NCBI RefSeq assembly: GCF_047730085.1
Contig: NZ_CP159830.1
Coordinates: forward strand, 2,294,001 to 2,358,000
Direction: 5' to 3'
DNA from: Njordibacter sp937773555
GTDB lineage: Bacteria > Pseudomonadota > Gammaproteobacteria > Pseudomonadales > Balneatricaceae
Length of the DNA stretch: 64,000 nt
The notes under the pieces were generated by a model. The model was not told the DNA's origin and searched no databases. It saw nothing but the letters and a program-made list of their open reading frames with translations. Made by a program: the position numbers and the translations under genes. Shown here piece after piece: positions 24,638 through 33,329 of this stretch (the stretch's first letter is position 1; every line of letters begins with the position of its first letter).

Positions 24638-25873
24638 ATGGCCACTCACCATAATGAGCCTCTAGCCTATGGGCTAAAAAATAATTCTCATCAGCTTTTC
24701 CAATGGCTATTACAAGTGTTTTTTGTAGGGCTAATGCTAGGGACAACTCGTATAGTTATTACGCCGCTAGCGGAACAGGAATTTGGCTTGGCTAAAGACT
24801 CTCTATTACTACTGAGCACCTTTGTTATAGCCTTTGGAGTGGTTAAAGGGTGTATGAATTTTGTCGCGGGGTACTGGGCCGAAAAAATAGGCCGAAAACC
24901 TGTTCACCTTTTGGGCTGGCTTATTGCTTTACCTATTCCAGTATTATTTTATTTTGCCCAATCGTGGGCCTGGGTAGTCTTTGCAACTATTCTTTTGGGT
25001 ATCAACCAAGGCCTCACCTGGTCTATGAGTCAAACTGCTAAATTAGACATTACCGCAGCCCATGAGCGCGGGTTGACTATCGGTTTAAATGAGTTTGCAG
25101 GATACACAGGTGTTGCTTTGGGCGGTTTAGCAAGTGCTTACATTAGCCAGTGGCTTGGGCTCAAAACTGGGTTGTTAGTCATTGGCCTGGTTATTATTAG
25201 CCTTGCTTTCATCCTCACATTGATTAACATTGTTGAGACTCGTCCATGGGCTTTGTATCAAACGCAAAAGCCCTCATTCACAGGCTCCCCAGACACTATT
25301 TCTACCTGGTCAGTGTTTAAACGCATGAGTTGGAGCAATTCACAGCTACTCGCTATCACCCAAGCAGGCTGTGTAGAAAAATTTGTTGACGCGTTAGTGT
25401 GGATTGTCTATCCCATTTACCTGTACCAAAAGACACAAGATTTGCCATTAACGGGCTGGATCATTTCAATATATGGTTTAGTTTGGGGTGCTAGCCAGTT
25501 ACTCACTGGACACTGGTCTGATAAGTATGGACGCAAGAGGTTAAATGTCACTGGCATGGCGATAACGACTATGGGTGTGCTCATCATGCCCCTCAACGAA
25601 ACAGTCTTATGGTGGAGCTGCAGCGCTGCCCTCACAGGTTTAGGAATGGCCTTACTATACCCAAACTTAGCCGCCGCCGTAGCGGACTATTCTCAACCCC
25701 AGTGGCGTGCTACCGCCATTGGGGTTTATCGATTTTGGCGTGACTTAGGGTATGCAATTGGTGCCTTAATATTAGGCCTTGCCGCGTTTTGGACACAAGA
25801 CTTAAGCACAGCGTTTTGGGTGGTAGGTGGGTGTATGGCAATTTCTTCAGCTTGGTTAGCTGCCAAGAGTTAA
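24638..25873 (+). CDS. MFS transporter
   Basis: 411-residue, 12-TM major facilitator. The loop 2-3 motif is visible as NFVAGYWAEKIGRKPVHLLGW (core GYWAEKIGRKP), and its counterpart in the second half as TGHWSDKYGRKRLNV. A central hydrophilic loop lies near residues 200-230. AGGAGGT sits 9 nt upstream of the ATG. It is divergent from the MDR oxidoreductase and followed 100 bp later on the same strand by the DMSP lyase, so transport of DMSP, acrylate or a related compound is conceivable. Sequence alone does not give the substrate; multidrug or sugar export cannot be excluded. Confidence 0.88.
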   Translation: MATHHNEPLAYGLKNNSHQLFQWLLQVFFVGLMLGTTRIVITPLAEQEFGLAKDSLLLLSTFVIAFGVVKGCMNFVAGYWAEKIGRKPVHLLGWLIALPIPVLFYFAQSWAWVVFATILLGINQGLTWSMSQTAKLDITAAHERGLTIGLNEFAGYTGVALGGLASAYISQWLGLKTGLLVIGLVIISLAFILTLINIVETRPWALYQTQKPSFTGSPDTISTWSVFKRMSWSNSQLLAITQAGCVEKFVDALVWIVYPIYLYQKTQDLPLTGWIISIYGLVWGASQLLTGHWSDKYGRKRLNVTGMAITTMGVLIMPLNETVLWWSCSAALTGLGMALLYPNLAAAVADYSQPQWRATAIGVYRFWRDLGYAIGALILGLAAFWTQDLSTAFWVVGGCMAISSAWLAAKS

Positions 25874-25973
25874 GCTATAAAAGGTACATTACTAATTAAT
25901 GTTTCTCAGCATTTTATTGGGCTAATAAAGCCACTTTTATATCAGGCTTTAAAAAGGTTATGATGGCTTAAAA

Positions 25974-26654
25974 GTGAATATACTGCAGACCAATATGCCC
26001 CAGCAAAAACATATCCAGCAAAAGCTCGCTAACCTGCGCCAACATTTAGTATTACTGCTGCAGCAAACTAACGCTTTAAATTCGCGTGGCTCAACGACCT
26101 TGCAGTCAGTGATTAAACGGCTTAGCACACCTGGAGACGTTAAGCTTCAAGACTACCAGGCTAATCCTTTGGCTGATTTGTTACCACAAATAAAAAAAGC
26201 TAATGCAACCTTGCCGTTGATGTGCCAAAACATGGTCAATAAGGTCATAGACCTTGCTGATGACCTGCCCTGGTATCAAAGGCCTGTAGTTAATAACCAA
26301 AGCTTTATGGCGAGTCATGTGAATGCCCAAATTATTGGCCCCGAGGGGTTGGAAGTGCGGCAAGATTTAATTGTCGGCGTTACTTTAATGCGCCCCAATA
26401 TAGACTATCCAGACCACCATCACGAGCCAGAAGAGCTATACCTTGTGCTCAGTGATGGTAGGTGGCGCCAAGGCAATGGTGATTGGCATACACCGGGCTT
26501 GGGTAGCCTAGTGTATAATTCTAGTGATTTGATGCATGGCATGAAATCTGTCAACACACCTTTATTTGCCATTTGGTGCTTGCCCTTAAACAAGCCTTTT
26601 ACACCTTTTAGCACCCCTATAAGTGGCCCTATTGGTCCAAGTCCCACTGCTTAG
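25974..26654 (+). CDS. dddL: Cupin DMSP lyase (DddL/DddQ type)
   Basis: Cytoplasmic metalloenzyme, 226 residues, predicted to cleave dimethylsulfoniopropionate (DMSP) to dimethyl sulfide and acrylate. The N-terminal half is helical. The C-terminal cupin (about 115-205) has GVTLMRPNIDYPDHHHEPEELY, given here as the motif HHHEPEELY (His148-150, Glu154, Tyr156), then DGRWRQGNGDWHTP and His188 in SSDLMHGM. This arrangement of metal His/Glu and catalytic Tyr is that of the DMSP-lyase cupin family. Length favours DddL over the shorter DddQ. The start is a GTG at 25974; an ATG at 25995 is an alternative. Its 3' end overlaps the convergent aldolase gene by 26 bp. No other recognised DMSP gene lies in the window. 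Confidence 0.78.
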   Translation: MNILQTNMPQQKHIQQKLANLRQHLVLLLQQTNALNSRGSTTLQSVIKRLSTPGDVKLQDYQANPLADLLPQIKKANATLPLMCQNMVNKVIDLADDLPWYQRPVVNNQSFMASHVNAQIIGPEGLEVRQDLIVGVTLMRPNIDYPDHHHEPEELYLVLSDGRWRQGNGDWHTPGLGSLVYNSSDLMHGMKSVNTPLFAIWCLPLNKPFTPFSTPISGPIGPSPTA

Positions 26655-27696
26655 CGGCCTTTATGAAGCCATCTACATCAGCTTCCTTAGTCGTGAAATT
26701 AGTGACCAAGCGAACAACATTCTCACCCCATCGATTACTGTAAAAATAAAAGCCTTGGTTAAGTAAACTATCAATCATGGCTTTTGGCATCTTACAAAAG
26801 AACATGTTTGAAACCGTTTCCCCTTGCATGTCGATCCCATTAATCGAGCGTAACCCTTGGTCTAACCGCAGAGCCATAGCATTAGCTTGGCGGGCATTAT
26901 TAAGCCACAGGTCTTGCTTTAAATACGCTACTAACTGTGCAGACATTAAGCTCATTTTAGACATTAAATGGCCAGACCTCTTGCGTCTCCATGCCATTTC
27001 TTTTGCCAAGGTTGGGTCAAATAACACGATGGCTTCTACCGCTAAAGTGCCGTTCTTGGTTGCCCCAAATGACAATACATCAACACCAGCTTGCCATGTC
27101 ATAGCTGCAGGAGAGCAGCCCAAAGACACTAATGCATTAGTAAATCGAGCACCATCCATATGGAACTTTAGCTTATTTTGTTTGCATATTCGGCCAATTT
27201 CAGACAACTCTTGTAAACTATACACGCTGCCCGTCTCAGTGATTTGACTCACACTGACTACAGCAGTTTGCACTGTGTGCACGTCACCCGTATTTGGCAC
27301 AGCCTTAGCGGCTAATTCTTTGGGGCAAAGCTTACTGTGCTCACCATCCACAAAAGCCAGTTTGGCGCCATGCGTAAAGAATTCTGGGGCACCGCACTCA
27401 TCAATATTAATATGGCTTTGCGGGTGGCAAAGTACAGACCCCCACGGTGGTGTCAGCACACTTAAAGCCAAGGCATTAGCCGCGGTGCCTGTGGCTACTA
27501 AAAACACACTTACTGGACACTCAAAAATTTCTGCTAGGAGCTGTTCTACCTGCTGACTATGTTCGTCGTTACCATAGGGCTGCTGGATAGCCATGCCCGC
27601 ATCCATAATAGCCTGCAATACACTATGTGCTGCACCTGCAGTATTATCACTAGAAAATACTTTATTAATCATTCCCCGATCTTCATGGGCAGACAT
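26629..27696 (-). CDS. ltaE: Low-specificity L-threonine aldolase family (beta-eliminating lyase)
   Basis: PLP-dependent fold-type I enzyme, 355 residues, of the threonine-aldolase/beta-eliminating-lyase family, which typically cleaves L-(allo)threonine to glycine and acetaldehyde. Seen: FSSDNTAGAAHSVLQA, the HMDGARFTNALVSLG block with the PLP-contacting Asp, and the Schiff-base Lys in SFGATKNGTLAVEA. The N terminus and spacing match LtaE. GGAGATG lies 6 nt before the ATG at 27696. It follows ilvY by 18 bp on the same strand, so it may be in an operon with it. A related activity such as phenylserine aldolase is possible. Confidence 0.85.
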   Translation of the reverse strand: MSAHEDRGMINKVFSSDNTAGAAHSVLQAIMDAGMAIQQPYGNDEHSQQVEQLLAEIFECPVSVFLVATGTAANALALSVLTPPWGSVLCHPQSHINIDECGAPEFFTHGAKLAFVDGEHSKLCPKELAAKAVPNTGDVHTVQTAVVSVSQITETGSVYSLQELSEIGRICKQNKLKFHMDGARFTNALVSLGCSPAAMTWQAGVDVLSFGATKNGTLAVEAIVLFDPTLAKEMAWRRKRSGHLMSKMSLMSAQLVAYLKQDLWLNNARQANAMALRLDQGLRSINGIDMQGETVSNMFFCKMPKAMIDSLLNQGFYFYSNRWGENVVRLVTNFTTKEADVDGFIKAAKQWDLDQ

Positions 27697-27714
27697 TGTT
27701 CATCTCCATCAATT

Positions 27715-28602
27715 TTATCCTTGTGACACTAACTGCCATAAGGCACTCACTAAGGGTTTTTTAAGGTTCTTTTTAAGGGCAAATAAACCCACATCATAAG
27801 CCTCAAGTTGTGGTTTTACATCTAATATTTGAATGCGGTCAATAGTCGGGCTGTTATCCAACACAATCTTTGGTACTACACCGATGCCTAAACCAAGGCT
27901 AACCATAATGACGATAGCCTCATTACCAGCCACCTGTGCATACACTTTTGGCGTTACGTCCATCGCCCTAAACCACGCATCTGTTCGCTGACGAGATAAG
28001 CCATCTTCTGCCAAGATCATAGGTACTTTAGCCCATTCTTTAGGGCTAGTTGGGGTAATTAATGGCTGTTCTAGGCTGGTTTGGTCTTTGGCTGCTATAA
28101 AGACCAATGGGGATATAGTAATCGGTTTAAAGGCAAGTTCCCTCGGCAAATTTTTTGGCCTCGCAGCAATGGCAAGGTCTTCTTCCCCAGAAATTACATG
28201 CGCAATACCTTGGTCTGGATCACCCGTGTGAAGTTTAATTTCTATATTTGGATGATCCTGACGGAAGCGCTGAAACAAGTCAAATAATAAACTATAAACA
28301 GCTGTGACAGAGCAATATAAACTCACCTCACCTTGCAATTGATCATGGGCATTTTGCACTTGATTGCGGATAGCAATCCATTCACCTAATGCAGAACGAG
28401 CGTAGCTCACAAAAGCTTGACCTTCAGATGTAAGTTGCACGCTGCGGTTGTCGCGATTGAACAATGGTGCACCTAGTTCTTCTTCTAATTGCCTTATGTT
28501 GCGAGACAGTGCAGACAAACTAATGTGGCACGCAGCACTCGCTTTGCCAAAATGTAAGCTCTCGGCTAAGGTTAAAAAATGTTTGAGATGTTTTATGTCC
28601 AC
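27715..28602 (-). CDS. ilvY: LysR-family activator IlvY
   Basis: 295-residue LysR regulator. The N-terminal winged HTH (about 1-65) has HFGKASAACHISLSALSRNIRQLEEELG, cited here by its core SALSRNIRQLEEELG. The C-terminal effector domain includes SVTAVYSLL, EIKLHTGDPDQG and EDLAIAARP, closely matching E. coli IlvY. IlvY senses acetolactate/acetohydroxybutyrate and activates ilvC. The diagnostic context is present: it is transcribed divergently from ilvC with a 148-bp shared promoter region. Start at ATG 28602. Confidence is high because sequence and context agree. Confidence 0.93.
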   Translation of the reverse strand: MDIKHLKHFLTLAESLHFGKASAACHISLSALSRNIRQLEEELGAPLFNRDNRSVQLTSEGQAFVSYARSALGEWIAIRNQVQNAHDQLQGEVSLYCSVTAVYSLLFDLFQRFRQDHPNIEIKLHTGDPDQGIAHVISGEEDLAIAARPKNLPRELAFKPITISPLVFIAAKDQTSLEQPLITPTSPKEWAKVPMILAEDGLSRQRTDAWFRAMDVTPKVYAQVAGNEAIVIMVSLGLGIGVVPKIVLDNSPTIDRIQILDVKPQLEAYDVGLFALKKNLKKPLVSALWQLVSQG

Positions 28603-28750
28603 AACACAAATTTTAGCACAATTTTAGATTAGTGTTGCATTATATGGCTCACTATGTGGCATATATATCAATTTACGAAAACATTAACAGAGCGTATCAT
28701 TACCATACGTGAACAGCTATATGCTATTTCTTAAACCACAGGGCCTTCCT

Positions 28751-30226
28751 ATGTCTAATAACTATTTTAATACCTTGCCTTTGCGAGAGCAGCTTGAACA
28801 ACTAGCCAAGTGCCGTTTTATGCACATGGATGAATTTACCGAAGGTGTAGATGCCCTTAAAGGTAAGAAGATGGTCATTATTGGATGTGGCGCTCAAGGC
28901 CTCAACCAAGGCTTAAATCTACGTGACAGCGGCCTAGACGTTTCCTATACCTTACGCCAGTCTGCAATTGACGAAAAACGTCAATCGTTCAAAAATGCAT
29001 CTGAGAATGGTTTTACCGTAGGCACCTACGAAGAACTCATCCCTACTGCGGACATCGTGCTTAACCTAACTCCAGACAAGCAGCACTCGCCAGTAGTAGA
29101 AGCTGTTATGCCATTAATGAAGCAAGGGGCATGCTTGTCCTACTCTCATGGTTTTAACATTGTTGAAGAAGGCATGAAGATTCGTGATGACCTAACGGTA
29201 ATCATGGTTGCTCCTAAATGCCCAGGTTCTGAAGTACGAGCAGAATATGTACGTGGATTTGGCGTACCTACGCTTATCGCAGTGCACGAAGATAACGACC
29301 CACAAGGCCACGGCCTAGCACTAGCTAAAGCTTACGCCGTAGGAACCGGCGGCCACAAGGCTGGTGTGTTGATGTCATCTTTTATTGCTGAAGTAAAGTC
29401 TGACCTTATGGGTGAGCAAACAATCCTTTGTGGCATGCTACAAACGGGTTCTTTGTTGTGCTTTGACAAGATGATCGATAAGGGTGTTGATGCAGGTTAT
29501 GCCTCTAAGCTAATCCAGTACGGTTGGGAAACTGTTACTGAAGCACTGAAGTATGGGGGTGTAACTAACATGTTAGATCGCCTTTCTAACCCCGCTAAAA
29601 TTAAGGCTTTTGACCTTTCTGAAGAATTGAAAGTGATCATGCGTCCTTTGTACAATAAGCATCAAGATGACATTATTAATGGCACCTTCTCTCGCACCAT
29701 GATGGCAGACTGGGCTAACGATGACGTTAACCTTTTAGGCTGGCGTGCCGAAACAGGCGAAACTGCTTTTGAAAAGACCACCGCGGGTGACATGGAGATC
29801 TCTGAGCAAGAGTACTTTGACCACGGCATTTTAATGGTAGCGATGGTTAAAGCTGGTGTAGAGCTCGCTTTTGAAACTATGACTGCAGCAGGCATTATTG
29901 CAGATTCTGCTTACTATGAATCGTTGCATGAAACACCATTGATTGCTAACACTATTGCTCGTAAAAAGTTATACGAAATGAACGCGACTATCTCTGATAC
30001 CGCAGAATATGGCTGTTACTTGTACAACCATGCCTGCTTACCTTTGTTGGGTGACTTTATGAAAGACATCGATACAGACGTCATCGGGCGTGGCCTTTCT
30101 TCAGACGACAACGGCGTAGATAACGCCCGCTTAATCGAAGTAAATGAGGCCTTACGTAGCCACCCAGTGGAAGCTATTGGCGCTACGTTGCGTGGCCATA
30201 TGGCAGACATGAAGAAGATTGTTTAA
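28751..30226 (+). CDS. ilvC: Ketol-acid reductoisomerase, class II (IlvC)
   Basis: Converts acetolactate or acetohydroxybutyrate to dihydroxy acids with NADPH, the second step of valine/isoleucine synthesis. From ATG 28751 it is 491 residues, exactly the E. coli class II length, and begins MSNNYFNTLPLREQL. It has the NADPH motif IIGCGAQGLNQGLN, then KARI C domains with LMGEQTILCGMLQ and ELAFETMTAAGII. Two consecutive knotted C-terminal domains define class II; many pseudomonads have the short class I form. The frame extends upstream to 28709 without support. Divergent from its activator ilvY. Followed 12 bp later by modF. Confidence 0.97.
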   Translation: MSNNYFNTLPLREQLEQLAKCRFMHMDEFTEGVDALKGKKMVIIGCGAQGLNQGLNLRDSGLDVSYTLRQSAIDEKRQSFKNASENGFTVGTYEELIPTADIVLNLTPDKQHSPVVEAVMPLMKQGACLSYSHGFNIVEEGMKIRDDLTVIMVAPKCPGSEVRAEYVRGFGVPTLIAVHEDNDPQGHGLALAKAYAVGTGGHKAGVLMSSFIAEVKSDLMGEQTILCGMLQTGSLLCFDKMIDKGVDAGYASKLIQYGWETVTEALKYGGVTNMLDRLSNPAKIKAFDLSEELKVIMRPLYNKHQDDIINGTFSRTMMADWANDDVNLLGWRAETGETAFEKTTAGDMEISEQEYFDHGILMVAMVKAGVELAFETMTAAGIIADSAYYESLHETPLIANTIARKKLYEMNATISDTAEYGCYLYNHACLPLLGDFMKDIDTDVIGRGLSSDDNGVDNARLIEVNEALRSHPVEAIGATLRGHMADMKKIV

Positions 30227-30238
30227 GGTAAGTTGTTA

Positions 30239-31666
30239 ATGATGCAGCTGCACGATTTGTCCGTAGAGTTTGATGAGGGTTTTCAGCTTAAACACATTAA
30301 TTGGCAAGTCGAGCAGCATCAACACTGGTTAATTACTGGCGCAAATGGTGCTGGTAAATCTGCCCTCGCCGCAGTGCTGGCTGGCTATGGAGAAATTCTA
30401 GCTGGCAGCACTAGTGGCATTCCTTCTAATATTGGCTGGGTATCTTTTGAGGCCCAAGCCGAACTCATTCAAGCCGAACTCAAAAAAGATGATGCTGACA
30501 TTTTAGACGTCATAAGCCTCGGCACTCCTGTGCGTGAAATCATCTTTACCAATGAAGTGGACCCAGTAATAGCCCAAGATTTAATTCACAAGTTTGAGTT
30601 AAATTACCTTCTTGAACGCGCTTTTCGAAAGTTATCAACAGGTGAATCCCGCAAAGTTATGCTGATACGAGCCTTGTCTTGTCACGCAGATCTACTCATT
30701 TTAGATGAGCCCTTTGATGGCCTAGATAGCGCAGCTCACACCATGCTTCAAGGCCACCTTATCGACGTGGTAAAGCACACTCCTGTGGTTATGGTGCTCA
30801 ATCGTTTTGATGAAATACCAGGTTTTATTAGTCACATCGCTTATGTTGAGCACGGTGAACTTCGCCATCAGGTGAAACGCCAAGACACCAAGGCTTACGA
30901 TGAGCTCTATCAGTTGTTGCACCTTAAAACTACAGACTTACAGGTTCCTACTGCAGATACTGAGAATTCAATACCCGCCCTAGACCCAAAAAAACCCCTG
31001 GTAAAACTCAATAATATTTCTATTAAGCACACCGACATGGTGTTGATTAAGGACCTTGATTGGTGCATACAGCCCAATGAAAATTGGCAACTTAGTGGCC
31101 CTAATGGCAGTGGTAAAACAGCGCTTTTGTCGCTTATTACTGGTGATCATCCCCAGTGTTACACCAACGATATTTATGTGTTTGGTTACCAAAGAGGAAA
31201 TGGCGAAAGCATTTGGCAGATTAAACAATACATCGGTTACGTCTCCACGGCTTTGCAATGGGAATACCGCGTAGGCACCAGCTTACGAAATGTTATCATT
31301 TCTGGCTTTTATGATTCAATTGGCTTGTATAGCCGAAGCAGTGACCGACAAAAGGAAATTGCAGATGAATGGTTAGCTTTATTGGGCATGGGCAACCGAG
31401 GCGACCAGCCATTTAATAAGCTATCTTATGGTGACCAGCGCTTACTACTCATCGCTAGAGCTATGGTTAAGCACCCTCCACTTCTAATTCTAGACGAACC
31501 TTGCTTGGGCCTAGACGATATCAATCGTCAGCTAGTGTTAGCCTTGATTGAGAAAATTTGTGCAGCAAGGGAAACTTCTGTTATTTACGTTAATCATCAT
31601 GCACAAGACCGCATTGTGGGTATAAATAACTATTTAGCGTTAGAAAAATCATCTGACAATAGCTAA
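30239..31666 (+). CDS. modF: Tandem ABC ATPase ModF-like
   Basis: Cytoplasmic protein of about 475 residues with two ABC ATPase domains and no membrane part. Domain 1 has Walker A TGANGAGKSALA, signature LSTGESRKVM and Walker B LLILDEPFDGLD. Domain 2 has SGPNGSGKTALLSL, LSYGDQRLLLIARA and LLILDEPCLGLD. The whole length resembles E. coli ModF (SLITGDHPQCY and GESIWQIKQYIGYVS are near-identical blocks). ModF has been tied to molybdenum genes by location in E. coli, but its biochemical role is not established. Here it follows ilvC by 12 bp with no mod genes nearby. ATG at 30239 or 30242 preferred over the TTG at 30233. Confidence 0.88.
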   Translation: MMQLHDLSVEFDEGFQLKHINWQVEQHQHWLITGANGAGKSALAAVLAGYGEILAGSTSGIPSNIGWVSFEAQAELIQAELKKDDADILDVISLGTPVREIIFTNEVDPVIAQDLIHKFELNYLLERAFRKLSTGESRKVMLIRALSCHADLLILDEPFDGLDSAAHTMLQGHLIDVVKHTPVVMVLNRFDEIPGFISHIAYVEHGELRHQVKRQDTKAYDELYQLLHLKTTDLQVPTADTENSIPALDPKKPLVKLNNISIKHTDMVLIKDLDWCIQPNENWQLSGPNGSGKTALLSLITGDHPQCYTNDIYVFGYQRGNGESIWQIKQYIGYVSTALQWEYRVGTSLRNVIISGFYDSIGLYSRSSDRQKEIADEWLALLGMGNRGDQPFNKLSYGDQRLLLIARAMVKHPPLLILDEPCLGLDDINRQLVLALIEKICAARETSVIYVNHHAQDRIVGINNYLALEKSSDNS

Positions 31667-32105
31667 CTTTTGCCTGTGGCCATTATTAAACAAACTCATT
31701 CATTTGATAAGGAAGTTGCGTTAAGCAAATGCTATTCACCTACCTTAGATAATGTGGTTTCGCTCACTTCCATGCCCCACACGCGGATGCACTTATCTAA
31801 TATGATATGCACCTGAACACTGTCCAGCATTAGCATATCGCCTGTAATTTTTTGCTATTCATTGGTGTGCTTCATGCGACTTTATGTCGGCTAATTGGCT
31901 ACTACTAACCCAAAATACCACTCGTTTGAAGTTAGGTAGTAAACGCTGCCATGTTATGTTTGACGAATTAAAAAATATTGAGAGAACGAAGTGTACCGAC
32001 CTCGACAGGCCAAATTATTTTGTAAATGAGAATCGTTCGTGTTATTATTCTCATCGTTATGTAGTATCTGCATGACTTTAAGTTTACACATTAACGGAGA
32101 TTACA
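31667..32105. other. Intergenic region upstream of iron-type ABC importer
   Basis: About 440 bp. The only clear element is the Fur-like site near 32024-32058 (separate entry). A TTGACG at 31960-31965 may be a -35. A 63-codon open frame (31884-32075) runs through the Fur site, has no family resemblance and is probably chance. Confidence 0.5.
32024..32058. promoter_or_regulatory. Fur-box-like operator
   Basis: Two diverging Fur-like half sites: AAATGAGAATCGTT on the plus strand and CGATGAGAATAATAAC on the minus strand. Together they form the inverted repeat ATGAGAAT-N12-ATTCTCAT (32026-32033 and 32046-32053). TGAGAAT is the classic 7-mer of the Fur 7-1-7 motif. It lies about 50 bp before the binding-protein start and implies repression by Fur-Fe2+. 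Confidence 0.78.
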
Positions 32106-33266
32106 ATGCAAATTAGTACACAGTTGAGGAAATTTTTCTCTACTTTAACAGTGCTGACTCTAATGGTTGCTATAGCCCCTGCAGCTCAGGCTGAAACTAT
32201 TGAAGTGACCGATATGGCTGGTCGCACAGTTATGGTCAAAAAAGACCCACAAAAGGTAGTTATCGGTGAAGGCCGAATGATTTACTCAATTGCACTGCTT
32301 GACAAAGATGATCCATTTAAGCGTATTGCTGGATGGAAAGACGATATGGTCAAGTTTGACCCAGATGCTTATCGTAAATATTTAGATGTATTCCCTCATG
32401 CCAAAAAAATTCCTAGTTTTGGCAGCCCATACTCTGACGAGTGGAACATTGAAGCGGTCATCGCTTTGGGTACAGAAGTAGTCTTGATGAATCTTGGAAA
32501 CTTATTGAAAGCTCAAGAGAGTGGCATTATAGAAAAGCTTGAGAAAGCTGGTGTTGCCACTATATTTGTTGACTTCCGCCAGGACCCAACGCAAAACACT
32601 CTTCCAAGTATACAGTTATTAGGGCGTATTTTTGACAAGCGTGATGAAGCTGATTCGTTTTCTGATTTTTATGTTGCACAAATGAAATCTATTTATTCGC
32701 GTGTAGACCGCATTCCTTTGGATGAAAGGCCAGTAGTGTTTATCGAGCGTGCAGCTGGATATAACCCAGATAAGTGCTGCAGCACCTTTGGCGCGACCAA
32801 TTTAGGCCGTTTAGTTGATTTAGCTGGTGGTCGCAACTGGGGTTCTTCTAAAACACCTGGGTTTTCTGCAAAAGTTAGCTTGGAAGCCATATTTGCTGAT
32901 GATCCAGAAATCATCATAGGTACAGGCGCTAACTGGGCTGAAGCCAATCCAGCCACTGTGGCAGTGCTGTTTGGGTATGAAGCCGATGAGAAGATGGTAC
33001 AGGAACGCTTAGGAGCTTTGGCAAACAGGTCTGGTTGGCCTGAATTGTCAGCAGTGAAAAATGGTCGCTTCCACTCCATCTATCACCAATTCTACAACAG
33101 CCCTTACCACTTTGTTGCTATGCAGGCTTTTGCTAAGTGGCTACACCCAGAATTATTTGACGATATTGATCCAACGTCAACGATGGAAGAACTTCATGAC
33201 AGATTTCTTCCTATTGACTACTCTGGCGTATTCTGGGGTAGCTTGGCAGCAAGTTCTAATCAATAA
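32106..33266 (+). CDS. Iron-complex-type ABC transporter substrate-binding protein
   Basis: 386-residue periplasmic receptor of the FepB/BtuF (cluster A-II, helical-backbone) class. It has a Sec signal peptide (about 1-29, cleavage near AQA-ET), then the lobe-1 start IEVTDMAGRTVMVKKDPQKVV, typical of ferric-siderophore, heme or cobalamin receptors (cited in blocks DMAGRTV and KDPQKVV). ALGTEVVLMN and FADDPEIIIGTGANW mark the two lobes. A Cys pair (DKCCSTFG, about residue 220) may be structural. A Fur box upstream points to an iron compound rather than B12. Followed by a hairpin, then permease and ATPase genes. Ligand not determinable. Confidence 0.88.
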   Translation: MQISTQLRKFFSTLTVLTLMVAIAPAAQAETIEVTDMAGRTVMVKKDPQKVVIGEGRMIYSIALLDKDDPFKRIAGWKDDMVKFDPDAYRKYLDVFPHAKKIPSFGSPYSDEWNIEAVIALGTEVVLMNLGNLLKAQESGIIEKLEKAGVATIFVDFRQDPTQNTLPSIQLLGRIFDKRDEADSFSDFYVAQMKSIYSRVDRIPLDERPVVFIERAAGYNPDKCCSTFGATNLGRLVDLAGGRNWGSSKTPGFSAKVSLEAIFADDPEIIIGTGANWAEANPATVAVLFGYEADEKMVQERLGALANRSGWPELSAVKNGRFHSIYHQFYNSPYHFVAMQAFAKWLHPELFDDIDPTSTMEELHDRFLPIDYSGVFWGSLAASSNQ

Positions 33267-33284
33267 CTAATTATTAAGTAAAAA

Positions 33285-33305
33285 GGTCCCTTGAGTTAAG
33301 GGACC
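33285..33305 (+). promoter_or_regulatory. Intercistronic hairpin after binding-protein gene
   Basis: An 8-bp perfect stem (GGTCCCTT, 33285-33292, with AAGGGACC, 33298-33305) and a 5-nt loop, between receptor and permease genes. No T-run follows and the permease ribosome-binding site (AGGAGG) comes next, so partial termination or mRNA stabilisation is likelier than full termination. Confidence 0.65.
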
Positions 33306-33329
33306 AACTTTAGGAGGTTAGAAGGGGTT

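Noticed and set aside
28603..28750. IlvY operator in the ilvY-ilvC intergenic region
   Set aside because: The region surely holds it, but I could not pick out a convincing T-N11-A dyad by eye.
31884..32075. 63-codon frame upstream of the iron-type receptor gene
   Set aside because: It runs through the Fur-like site and promoter region and resembles no family.
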